This document shows positions 1 through 5,049 of a DNA stretch of 8,929 nt, piece by piece. The notes under the pieces were generated by a model that had not been told where the DNA came from, searched no databases, and saw only the letters and a list, made by a program, of their open reading frames with translations. The stretch lies in assembly GCA_964460345.1 (NCBI GenBank), contig CAYWRO010000112.1, positions 1 through 8,929 on the forward strand. Direction: 5' to 3'. A program made the position numbers and the translations under genes. How positions within the stretch are numbered: position 1 is the stretch's first letter; the number at the start of each line of letters is the position of its first letter. The stretch comes from CAYWRO01 sp964460345. GTDB taxonomy: Bacteria; Planctomycetota; Phycisphaerae; Phycisphaerales; UBA1924.

Positions 1-47
1 CGGGCGGGGGGGGGGCGGGGCGGGGCGCGCCCCCCCCCGCCACCGCG
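1..47. repeat. G/C homopolymer low-complexity tract
   Basis: The first 47 bases are almost only G and C, with a run of ten G at 6-15, further G4 runs, and a run of nine C at 30-38. The G-rich and C-rich halves could pair as a hairpin, and the G runs could form a quadruplex. The reading frame of the next gene is open through the whole tract, so it could encode a Gly/Ala/Pro-rich extension, be the region before the start, or be a contig-end or sequencing artefact. The sequence alone cannot separate these. Confidence 0.6.
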
Positions 48-962
48 GTGCACAAGACCTATCCGGTCGAAGAGGTCGCGCGGCTTGTCGGCGTCGACCC
101 CTCCACGATCGAGCGCTGGGGCAACCTCGGGCTCGTTCTCTCGGCGGCGGGCCGGTACGACTTCCGCGACATCGTCTCGCTGCAGACGGTCGCTTCGCTC
201 GTTCGCCGCGGCGTGAAGCCGGAGGACATCCACCGCTCGCTCACGAGCCTTGCGGATGTTCTGCCGGGCACGGAGCGTCCGCTGGCGCAGTTGCAGATCG
301 TTGCGGGCGAATCCGGTGAACTGCTGGCGCAGGTGGGCGAGGCGCTGATTGCGCCGGATGGGCAGCAGATGTTGCCGTTCGACCAGGCAGCGCCGGAGGC
401 GCCCGCCGCGCACGGCGCGGCCACGGTGGAACTCAAGCCCGAGTTTGTCGATGCCCCCGCGCCGGTGCGGTTCGCCGCGGCCGTGCAGGAGGTATCCGCG
501 CCGGCGCAGGATGATCCGGAGACGCTGCTGGAGCGCGCGGTCTGGCTGGAGGAAGAGGAGCGCTACGACGAGGCCGCGGCGGTCTGCCGGCGCGCGATCG
601 TGGCGGACCCGCGCCGCGCGGAGGCGTATTTCAATCTCGGCAACATTCTGCGGATGATGGACCGCGCCCGCGCCGCCGAGGAGATGTACCGCATGGCGGT
701 CGCGCTCGAGCCGACCAACTCGCTGGCACTCTACAACCTCGCCGACATTCTCGAGGAGTTCGAGGAGTATGGCGAGGCGATCGAGGCGCTCGGCGAAGCC
801 GTTCGCCTGGACCCGACCTTTGCCGATGCGCACTTCAACCTGGCGACGTGCCTCGAGCAGGCCGGCCGCCGCGCGGACGCCGCGGTGCACTGGCGAGCCT
901 ACCTGCGGCTCGATCCATCCAGTGAATGGGCCCGCGTCGCGCGGCGACGGCTGACCGGGTGA
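48..962 (+). CDS. MerR-type HTH protein with C-terminal TPR repeats
   Basis: A 304-residue protein from a GTG start. Residues 1-65 fit a MerR-type winged helix: TYPVEEVARLVGVDPSTIERW is followed by a second segment with FRDIVSLQTVASLVRRGV. A linker at about 70-155 contains PLAQLQIV and DGQQMLPFD, which I recall as typical of a MerR/TPR family in planctomycetes and some proteobacteria. Residues 158-300 form about four tetratricopeptide repeats (for example ERYDEAAAVCRRAIVADP, AEAYFNLGNIL, ADAHFNLATCLEQAGR). The likely role is a soluble DNA-binding regulator whose TPRs bind a protein partner; target and partner are unknown. No Shine-Dalgarno precedes the GTG and the frame stays open to the window edge, so the true start could lie further upstream. 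The start just before the HTH fits the family well. It converges on the M48 protease gene across a repeat-filled spacer. Confidence 0.85.
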   Translation: MHKTYPVEEVARLVGVDPSTIERWGNLGLVLSAAGRYDFRDIVSLQTVASLVRRGVKPEDIHRSLTSLADVLPGTERPLAQLQIVAGESGELLAQVGEALIAPDGQQMLPFDQAAPEAPAAHGAATVELKPEFVDAPAPVRFAAAVQEVSAPAQDDPETLLERAVWLEEEERYDEAAAVCRRAIVADPRRAEAYFNLGNILRMMDRARAAEEMYRMAVALEPTNSLALYNLADILEEFEEYGEAIEALGEAVRLDPTFADAHFNLATCLEQAGRRADAAVHWRAYLRLDPSSEWARVARRRLTG

Positions 963-963
963 A

Positions 964-978
964 CGCGTGGCTCACGCG
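964..978 (+). terminator. Hairpin directly after the MerR/TPR gene
   Basis: CGCGTG, a three-base loop GCT, then CACGCG forms a perfect 6-bp stem starting two bases after the stop codon. No U-rich tract follows, so this is a hairpin that could protect the 3' end or assist termination, not a clear intrinsic terminator. Confidence 0.35.
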
Positions 979-983
979 CCTGT

Positions 984-1187
984 CAGAGCCGCGACTGTAA
1001 AGGAGCGGTGGACGTGCAAGTGCGCTCGGGTGCTCTTGCTCAGAGCCGCGACTGTAAAGGAGCGGTGGACGGCAAGTGCGCTCGGGTTGTCTTGCTCGGA
1101 GCCGCGACTGTAGAGGAGCGGTGGGTGTGCAAGTGTGCTTGGATGCTCTTGCTCAGAGCCGCGAATGTAAAGGAGCGGGGGGTGTGT
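984..1187. repeat. 57-bp tandem repeat, three full units plus a partial fourth
   Basis: Units start at 984, 1041, 1097 and 1154, with lengths of 57, 56 and 57 bases. The fourth is recognisable for about 34 bases before it diverges. Each unit begins CAGAGCCGCGACTGTAAAGG and continues with GAGCGGTGGAC or a variant. Units 1 and 2 differ by one deletion and two substitutions; unit 3 has about seven substitutions; unit 4 has A for C at base 12 of the unit. Every unit keeps CCGC-N12-GCGG, a small stem-loop (in unit 1 at 989-992 and 1005-1008). The minus strand translates to HRSFTVAAL-like strings, but the one-base deletion breaks the frame, so I treat it as non-coding. It resembles intergenic repeats I recall from planctomycete genomes. 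Confidence 0.9.
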
Positions 1188-1245
1188 CGTCGCTTTCGAT
1201 GAACACTGGGAGGGTTGTGGACGCCAGTCGTCTCTTGTCGGAAAT

Positions 1246-1422
1246 AGGCGACTGAGAAGCTGGAGGCACAAGGACGTCCGCCGCTTCCTGACGGGCGCGG
1301 CTCTGAGTGCAGGGGCGCGGCTCTGAGCGCGCGGGCGCGGCTCACATGGGCGTGCGAATTGGGCGAGTGTGAAGCTGGACGCACAAGGATGTCCACCGCT
1401 TCCTGACGGGCGCGGCTCTGAG
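1246..1422. repeat. 61-bp direct repeat pair carrying the inverted form of the same core
   Basis: Two copies, 1247-1307 and 1362-1422, match at all but about five of 61 positions. Each contains GAAGCTGGA, GCACAAGGA, then CCGCTTCCTGACGGGCGCGG and CTCTGAG. The CCGC-N12-GCGG core (1278-1306 and 1393-1421) is the reverse complement of the core in the 57-bp units on the other side. Shorter fragments, GGGCGCGGCTCTGA at 1313-1326 and GGGCGCGGCTCA at 1333-1344, lie between the two copies. Read on the minus strand the copies translate to EPRPSGSGG, a string I associate with planctomycete intergenic repeats. Together with the tandem array, this accounts for most of the 489-base gene-free spacer at 963-1451; the stretch at 1188-1245 shows nothing I can name. 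Confidence 0.85.
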
Positions 1423-1426
1423 CTCG

Positions 1427-1450
1427 CGGGCGCGGCTGGCGTTGCGCCCG
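1427..1450 (-). terminator. Hairpin just after the M48 protease gene
   Basis: CGGGCGC and GCGCCCG form a perfect 7-bp stem around a 10-base loop, starting directly beyond the protease stop codon in the minus-strand sense. No U tract follows on the minus strand. It may stabilise the 3' end or assist termination. Confidence 0.35.
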
Positions 1451-1451
1451 T

Positions 1452-2462
1452 TTACTTCTCCGCCTGCGCCAGTTCGCGGCAGTGCGCGCACCAGAGCACG
1501 GGAGGGCCGAGGGCGGCGGTTGCGGCTTGCTGTTGTCCCGTGTGTTCGGGTGGCGGCAACTGCCTCAGGCGGCTGAGCATGCGCTCTTGATACTGCTCGT
1601 GGTTGAGGACGTAGTCCGGGTTGCCGGTCACGCTCTGGTACTTTGTGCTCAGGAGTTCCTGGATCTGCTCGATGCGCGACTCGGGGTAGGGGTGGGTCGA
1701 GAGAAACTCCGGCGTTTGGGGCGAACCGGCGGCGCGCATCAGGATCTGCATCACGCCGAGCTGGCCTGCCGGGTCGTATCCGGCGCCGGCCATGTACTGC
1801 ATGCCGAGCCAGTCCGCCTCGAGCTCTTCCTCGCGCCCGTACTTGAGCAGCACGACGTTGCCGCCGATCGCCACCGCGGGGACGGCGTACTGGCCGATCT
1901 GGCGGAACTGGCTGTCCTCATCGGCGGTGCCGACGGCGATCGCCAGCCCGGTCATCAGCACATTGAAGGGGATCTGCTTGCTGATGCGCTGGTTGCCGTG
2001 CCGCGCCATGACGTGGCCGATCTCGTGCCCCAGGACGCCGGCCATCTGGGCTTCGTTCTCGAGTTGCTCGGCCAGGCCGCGGGAGAAGAACACCTTCCCG
2101 CCGGGCAGGGCGAAGGCGTTGATGACCTCGGAATCAAGCAGGGTGAACTCCCATGGAAGGTCCGGCACATCGGCATGGGCCTGTTCCAGCGCCACCTCTT
2201 TGAGGCGATGGCCCACCTCGGAGACGTACTCCGTGGCAACGGGGTCGTTGACCGGGCCGCCGTACTGGTCGGTGAACTGCGGTCCCGCCTCCAGCGCCAT
2301 GGCGCGTTCCCATTCCCAGGACTGGAACGTGAACGTGGACTCACCCGTTGCCGGGTTCGTCGAGCAGCCGGCGGGGGCGGCCGCGAGGGTCGCCATGGCC
2401 GCGGCGGAGAGGAAAGAGCCGAGTGCGCGGCGGGCAGAGGCAGTGAAGATCGCGTGGAGCAT
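1452..2462 (-). CDS. M48 family zinc metalloprotease, lipoprotein-like
   Basis: A 336-residue protein. The start at 2462 is chosen because GGGAGGT ends 4 bases before it and because it opens a signal sequence (MLHAIFTASARRAL, then an Ala-rich stretch) ending PAGC at Cys33. That is a near-lipobox with Pro instead of Leu at -3, so lipidation is likely but not certain. After STNPATG comes the peptidase domain: HEIGH at 146-150 is the zinc-binding and catalytic HExxH, and E213 with D217 in EELEAD gives the third zinc ligand. STHPYPESRI at about 256-264 matches the conserved loop seen in BepA/YfgC-like M48 proteins. It probably degrades or matures envelope proteins in the periplasm. The C-terminus ends with a CxxC (WCAHCREL, Cys325 and Cys328) after a Gln/Ala linker, which is not part of the usual M48 core. 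It is transcribed divergently from the menG-like gene. Confidence 0.9.
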   Translation of the reverse strand: MLHAIFTASARRALGSFLSAAAMATLAAAPAGCSTNPATGESTFTFQSWEWERAMALEAGPQFTDQYGGPVNDPVATEYVSEVGHRLKEVALEQAHADVPDLPWEFTLLDSEVINAFALPGGKVFFSRGLAEQLENEAQMAGVLGHEIGHVMARHGNQRISKQIPFNVLMTGLAIAVGTADEDSQFRQIGQYAVPAVAIGGNVVLLKYGREEELEADWLGMQYMAGAGYDPAGQLGVMQILMRAAGSPQTPEFLSTHPYPESRIEQIQELLSTKYQSVTGNPDYVLNHEQYQERMLSRLRQLPPPEHTGQQQAATAALGPPVLWCAHCRELAQAEK

Positions 2463-2466
2463 GTGT

Positions 2467-2473
2467 ACCTCCC
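2467..2473 (-). promoter_or_regulatory. Shine-Dalgarno of the M48 protease gene
   Basis: The minus strand reads GGGAGGT four bases before the ATG at 2462. This fixes the start and rules out the longer open frame, which runs upstream to 2597 and whose extra residues look like non-coding translation. Confidence 0.75.
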
Positions 2474-2541
2474 GGTTTGTTTTGCAGGCCCTGGGCCCGT
2501 GATGAAGTCTACACGTCGTCGCGCGGGGTGCTCCCCTCTTC

Positions 2542-2562
2542 CCCGCTTTCACGGGAAGCGGG
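2542..2562 (+). promoter_or_regulatory. Perfect hairpin upstream of the menG-like gene
   Basis: CCCGCTT, a 7-base loop, then AAGCGGG form a perfect 7-bp stem ending 15 bases before the GTG start, inside the 115-base divergent spacer. It could be an operator for either divergent gene or a leader structure. If transcription starts right at the GTG (see the TACACT box at 2566-2571), the hairpin sits in the promoter as DNA and not in the mRNA. Confidence 0.35.
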
Positions 2563-2565
2563 TCG

Positions 2566-2571
2566 TACACT
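2566..2571 (+). promoter_or_regulatory. Candidate -10 box for leaderless menG-like transcript
   Basis: TACACT matches TATAAT at four of six positions and lies 6 bases before the GTG start. No -35 match is evident at the expected distance and no Shine-Dalgarno is present. The assignment rests mainly on the same arrangement before two other genes in the window. Confidence 0.3.
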
Positions 2572-2577
2572 CCGGCA

Positions 2578-3387
2578 GTGCCGTCCGTTCCCGCCAATGC
2601 CGACTCCGCATCGCCGCCCGCCGATCACCCGGCGTGGGACGCGGCGGACCTGCGCGATCCCCACCGCGCGGCCGACAAGCAGGAGCGAATTGGGCGGATG
2701 TTCGCAGCCATCGCCGGGCGGTATGACCTGAACAACCGCCTGCACTCCTTGTGGCGCGACCAGGCGTGGCGCCGCTTCGCGGTGCGGCAGGCGAGCCTGC
2801 GCGGGGGGGAGCATGTGCTCGACGTGGCGTGTGGGACGGGCGACCTGACGGAGCGCTTTGCGCGCGCCGATGCGACGCCGGGGCGCATTGTCGGGCTGGA
2901 CTACACGCGGCGCATGCTGACGGTGGCGCGGCAGAAGCGGCGGCGGCTGCCGCGGGAGATCGCGGCGCGGATCGAGTACGTGCAGGGCGATGCGCAGCAG
3001 CTTCCCTTTGAGGATGCTTCGTTCGACGTCGTGTCGATCGCGTTCGGCATTCGCAACGTGCAGGAGCCGGCGCGCGCGGTGGGGGAGTTTCGCCGCGTGC
3101 TTCGTCCGGGCGGGCGGCTGATCATCCTGGAGTTTGCCGAGCCGTCGCTCGCGCCGGTGCGCTGGTTCAACGACCTGTACTGCCGACGCATCATGCCGGT
3201 GACGGCGACGCTCATCAGCGGCGATCGATCGGGGGCCTACAAGTACCTGCCGCGCTCGGTGAGCACCTTCATGACCCCGGCGCAAATGGCAGCATTGCTG
3301 CAATCATCGGGCTTTTCAGCCATTGATGCGCAACCGCTCACCCTGGGCATCTGCGTCTGTTATCGGGCCGAAACGCGGGGCGAATGA
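2578..3387 (+). CDS. menG: UbiE/MenG quinone-biosynthesis C-methyltransferase
   Basis: A 269-residue SAM-dependent methyltransferase of the UbiE/MenG family, which methylates demethylmenaquinone (or the ubiquinone precursor) in the last steps of quinone synthesis. Visible signatures are MFAAIAGRYDLNN at 41-53, the SAM loop VLDVACGTGDL at 80-90, the acidic residue in VGLDYT at 105-110, GDAQQLPF at 137-144, AFGIRN at 155-160, RVLRPGGRLIILEFAEP at 173-189, and the family-specific YKYLPRSVSTF at 221-231. MenG is more likely than UbiE if the host is a planctomycete, which usually use menaquinone. The GTG start gives about 20-25 residues of low-complexity Ala/Pro/Asp before the family core. The next in-frame ATG (2698, Met41) would delete the DKQERIGR motif that family members have, so the longer form is preferred. 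No Shine-Dalgarno is present. Confidence 0.9.
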   Translation: MPSVPANADSASPPADHPAWDAADLRDPHRAADKQERIGRMFAAIAGRYDLNNRLHSLWRDQAWRRFAVRQASLRGGEHVLDVACGTGDLTERFARADATPGRIVGLDYTRRMLTVARQKRRRLPREIAARIEYVQGDAQQLPFEDASFDVVSIAFGIRNVQEPARAVGEFRRVLRPGGRLIILEFAEPSLAPVRWFNDLYCRRIMPVTATLISGDRSGAYKYLPRSVSTFMTPAQMAALLQSSGFSAIDAQPLTLGICVCYRAETRGE

Positions 3388-3409
3388 CGCAGGTTTGCGC
3401 TTCCTGCGT
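3387..3409 (+). terminator. Hairpin beginning at the menG-like stop codon
   Basis: ACGCAGG, a 9-base loop, then CCTGCGT form a perfect 7-bp stem starting at the last base of the TGA stop. The bases after it (GATCTGC) are not U-rich, so a rho-independent terminator is not established. Confidence 0.35.
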
Positions 3410-3445
3410 GATCTGCTACGTCCGAGAAGTAGGGACCCGCGCCCC

Positions 3446-3521
3446 TTTCACGCTTTCCCGCCTCCCAATTCGATACTGACCAAGCGTGAAACGCGGTTTC
3501 TGGGTGCCACTGTAAGCACCC
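3446..3521 (+). promoter_or_regulatory. Inverted repeats in the leader of the B12-like gene
   Basis: The 198-base spacer before the B12-binding-like gene has two clear inverted repeats. TTTCACGCTT (3446-3455) pairs perfectly with AAGCGTGAAA (3482-3491), a 10-bp stem over 26 bases. GGGTGC (3502-3507) pairs with GCACCC (3516-3521) around an 8-base loop. They could be operator half-sites or a structured 5' leader. No promoter hexamers stand out. Confidence 0.4.
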
Positions 3522-3585
3522 GCTGCGGTGAGTCAATCGTGCGATGCGAACTTTTCGCGCAGGGAAGATGGAGGCAATGCGAACC

Positions 3586-4290
3586 ATGACGACGGAAACT
3601 ACTCAGGAACGGTTCTTTGAAGTGCTGATCGCGGGGGATCGCCCCGCGGCACGCAAGCTCGTGCAGGAGAGTTTGCGCGCCGGGGCGACACCCGAGACGC
3701 TCATCACGGACCTGTTCTGGCCCACCTTTGAAACACTTGAGCGGCTGTACCGCAGCGATCAGCTCACCCGGCTGTGCCATCACACGGCGACGCGCCTGCT
3801 GCGCGTGCTGGTGGACCAGAACGCAGGGACGCTGGAACTCAACGGCAGCCGCGGCCGGCGCGTGCTGGCGTTCTGCGGACCGTGCGAAGCGGAGGAACTG
3901 GGCGCGCAGATGGCCGTCGACCTCCTGGAAGGGTGCGGCTTCAGCGTGACGTTCGGCGGCGGCGGCATCGCCAACGACGAGATCCTGGCCCGCGTGCATG
4001 AAGATCAGCCGGACGTGCTGCTGATGTTCGCCTCGGCGTCGCACGATCTGCCTGACATCCGCAGGCTGATCGACACGCTTCGCTCGATCGGGGCCGCGCC
4101 GCAGATGCAGATCGCGGTCGGCGGCGGCGTCTTCAACCGGGCCGAAGGCCTGGCCGAGGAAATCGGCGCCGACGTCTGGGCCCGCAGCCCGCTGGAGATG
4201 GTCGAACGGCTTGTCAACGATCCGGACCGTCGCGCCACCGCGGATCAGCGCACCGTCGGCCGCGGCCGCAGGCGGCGCTCCGCAGCGTAA
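3586..4290 (+). CDS. Cobalamin-binding-like two-domain protein, ligand His missing
   Basis: A 234-residue protein from the ATG at 3586 (GGAGG 11 bases upstream). ATGs at 3544, 3568 and 3577 are in frame and possible, so the N-terminus is uncertain by up to 14 residues. Residues 5-85 look like the helical cap of B12-binding proteins (FFEVLIAGDRPAARKLVQESL, then LCHHTATRLLRVL). Residues 92-210 fit the Rossmann-like B12 domain: VLAFCGPCEAEELGAQMAVDLLEGCGF, then VLLMFASAS and QIAVGGGVF, ending EEIGADVWARSPLEMVERL. The usual DxHxxG that supplies the cobalt-ligating histidine is replaced by EAEELG at 101-106, and the cap Trp seen in CarH-like proteins appears to be Tyr. It may bind cobalamin without His ligation, another ligand, or nothing. 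The tail is basic (RGRRRRSAA). No methyltransferase or DNA-binding domain is fused to it. It could be a sensor or adaptor; its function is unknown. Confidence 0.8.
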   Translation: MTTETTQERFFEVLIAGDRPAARKLVQESLRAGATPETLITDLFWPTFETLERLYRSDQLTRLCHHTATRLLRVLVDQNAGTLELNGSRGRRVLAFCGPCEAEELGAQMAVDLLEGCGFSVTFGGGGIANDEILARVHEDQPDVLLMFASASHDLPDIRRLIDTLRSIGAAPQMQIAVGGGVFNRAEGLAEEIGADVWARSPLEMVERLVNDPDRRATADQRTVGRGRRRRSAA

Positions 4291-4321
4291 AAGCCCGGTT
4301 GGCTCAACGCAGAAACCGCAG

Positions 4322-4354
4322 ACGCCGCCCCGATCGGGGCGGCGTTTAGCTTTT
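4322..4354. terminator. Rho-independent terminator, probably bidirectional
   Basis: ACGCCGCCCC, loop GATC, GGGGCGGCGT (4322-4345) is a perfect 24-base palindrome giving a 10-bp stem, followed on the plus strand by TTAGCTTTT. This is a classic intrinsic terminator for the B12-like gene, 31 bases after its stop. The convergent gene on the minus strand stops at 4346, right beside the stem, so its TAA lies within the plus-strand T tract. In the minus direction the stem is followed only by a weak T-rich stretch. Confidence 0.85.
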
Positions 4355-4873
4355 GCCGAGCCGCCCGACGCAACTGGAGTACACGTCGGGTTTGAGCGCG
4401 TAAGCCTTGCGGGGGTGGGGCTCAAGGGGTGTCGGCGGCCGGGTGTTCGGATCTGATGCGTGCGTCGGTGAAGTCGGCGGCGTGGCGCCGCCAGGGGTGT
4501 TCCGGCCGGGCGCGGATGGTGACGTCGGCGGCGGGGCAGCGTTGGTGGGGGTGCTCGTGGCCGCGGCCGGAGGGTCGTCACCGTCGGCGGACGGCAGCGC
4601 CGGGGTCATCGGGTTGAGGGTGCCGGTGTTGACGCTAAGCGTGGCGTTCAGATCGGCGGCGACGGTGCGGGTCTTCTGGACCTGCTCGCGAGGCTGCGGC
4701 GCGGGGGCCGGCTCGGGCCTGCGGCGCGCGGCGAAGCGGAGGATTTCCGTTGCGGCGAGGCGGGCCTGGCCGGGGTCAGACCGGTCGCTGGCAAGGGTGA
4801 CGAGGGTCTCGAGGGCGGCGGCAACGGCGGCCTGCAGTTTCTGGTCAAGGTCGGTGGGGTCGGGCGTGGTCAT
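4346..4873 (-). CDS. Proline/alanine-rich hypothetical protein
   Basis: A 175-residue protein that I do not recognise. The start at 4873 is chosen over the in-frame ATG at 4888 because AGGAG (4880-4884) sits 6 bases before it. Residues 1-50 (MTTPDPTDLDQKLQAAVAAA, then LETLVTLASD and ARLAATEILRFAARRR) look like two amphipathic helices. The layout recalls small helical modules found in uncharacterised and phage-related planctomycete proteins, but this is a weak resemblance. Residues 55-160 are disordered and rich in Pro, Ala, Thr and Ser (for example NAAPPPTSPSAPGRN). No signal peptide or membrane segment is seen. Codon use strongly favours G/C at third positions in this frame, and promoter, ribosome site and terminator are all in place, so it is very likely a real gene. 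It is divergent from the sigma gene. Confidence 0.7.
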   Translation of the reverse strand: MTTPDPTDLDQKLQAAVAAALETLVTLASDRSDPGQARLAATEILRFAARRRPEPAPAPQPREQVQKTRTVAADLNATLSVNTGTLNPMTPALPSADGDDPPAAATSTPTNAAPPPTSPSAPGRNTPGGATPPTSPTHASDPNTRPPTPLEPHPRKAYALKPDVYSSCVGRLGKS

Positions 4874-4879
4874 GGGGTG

Positions 4880-4884
4880 CTCCT
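4880..4884 (-). promoter_or_regulatory. Shine-Dalgarno of the proline-rich gene
   Basis: The minus strand reads AGGAG with 6 bases to the ATG at 4873. This selects that start over the ATG at 4888, which has no ribosome site. Confidence 0.65.
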
Positions 4885-4903
4885 GCATGGATTGGTTTTG
4901 TTA

Positions 4904-4932
4904 GGTATACACTCGGTTCAACGGGAGTGCAA
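4904..4932 (-). promoter_or_regulatory. Candidate sigma-70-type promoter of the proline-rich gene
   Basis: On the minus strand TTGCAC (4927-4932) and TATACC (4904-4909) are separated by 17 bases, the ideal spacing. Each matches consensus at four of six positions. Transcription would start near 4897, leaving a short leader with the AGGAG ribosome site. Confidence 0.45.
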
Positions 4933-5035
4933 GGGCGTGCCGGGCCAGAGGAACGGCTTCGGAGGGGGAGACTGACAGACAGGTGGCAGTGGGGCGGGGG
5001 AGAAATGCTGCGAAACCGGGGGTTGCGGCGTCCGG

Positions 5036-5041
5036 TATACT
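5036..5041 (+). promoter_or_regulatory. Candidate -10 box of the sigma gene, leaderless transcript
   Basis: TATACT matches TATAAT at five of six positions and ends 8 bases before the ATG at 5050, so transcription would begin at or next to the start codon. No good TTGACA lies 17 bases upstream. CGAAACC at 5011-5017 could be an ECF-type -35 for autoregulation, but this is a guess. Confidence 0.45.
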
Positions 5042-5049
5042 GATTTTGG

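Noticed and set aside
984..1187. CRISPR array.
   Set aside because: The units are back-to-back 57-bp tandem repeats that diverge along their whole length. There are no unique spacers and no cas genes.
972..1396. Minus-strand open frames with repeated HRSFTVAAL- and EPRPSGSG-like peptides.
   Set aside because: They are translations of the intergenic repeats. The 56-base unit breaks the frame, there is no ribosome site, and no domain is present.
1482..2726. Long plus-strand open frame (414 residues) opposite the M48 gene.
   Set aside because: The minus frame encodes a clear HEIGH protease with signal peptide and ribosome site. The opposite frame is open because of high GC content and has no recognisable domain.
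2509..3303. Minus-strand open frame opposite the menG-like gene.
   Set aside because: The plus strand carries all UbiE/MenG motifs; the antisense product is Arg/Pro/His-rich and featureless.
3491..3545. GGGTGCCACTGTAAGCACCC resembles the conserved ACTGTAA part of a cobalamin riboswitch, and lies before a B12-binding-like gene.
   Set aside because: The rest of the riboswitch core (GGTGCAAATCC-type segment, the B12 box ending AGACCTGCC) is not visible and the ACTGTAA sits in a simple hairpin loop. A covariance-model search would settle it.
4407..4904. Plus-strand frame opposite the proline-rich hypothetical gene.
   Set aside because: It lacks a ribosome site and promoter and would read through the minus-strand promoter; codon bias favours the minus frame. 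Confidence here is lower than for the other shadows.
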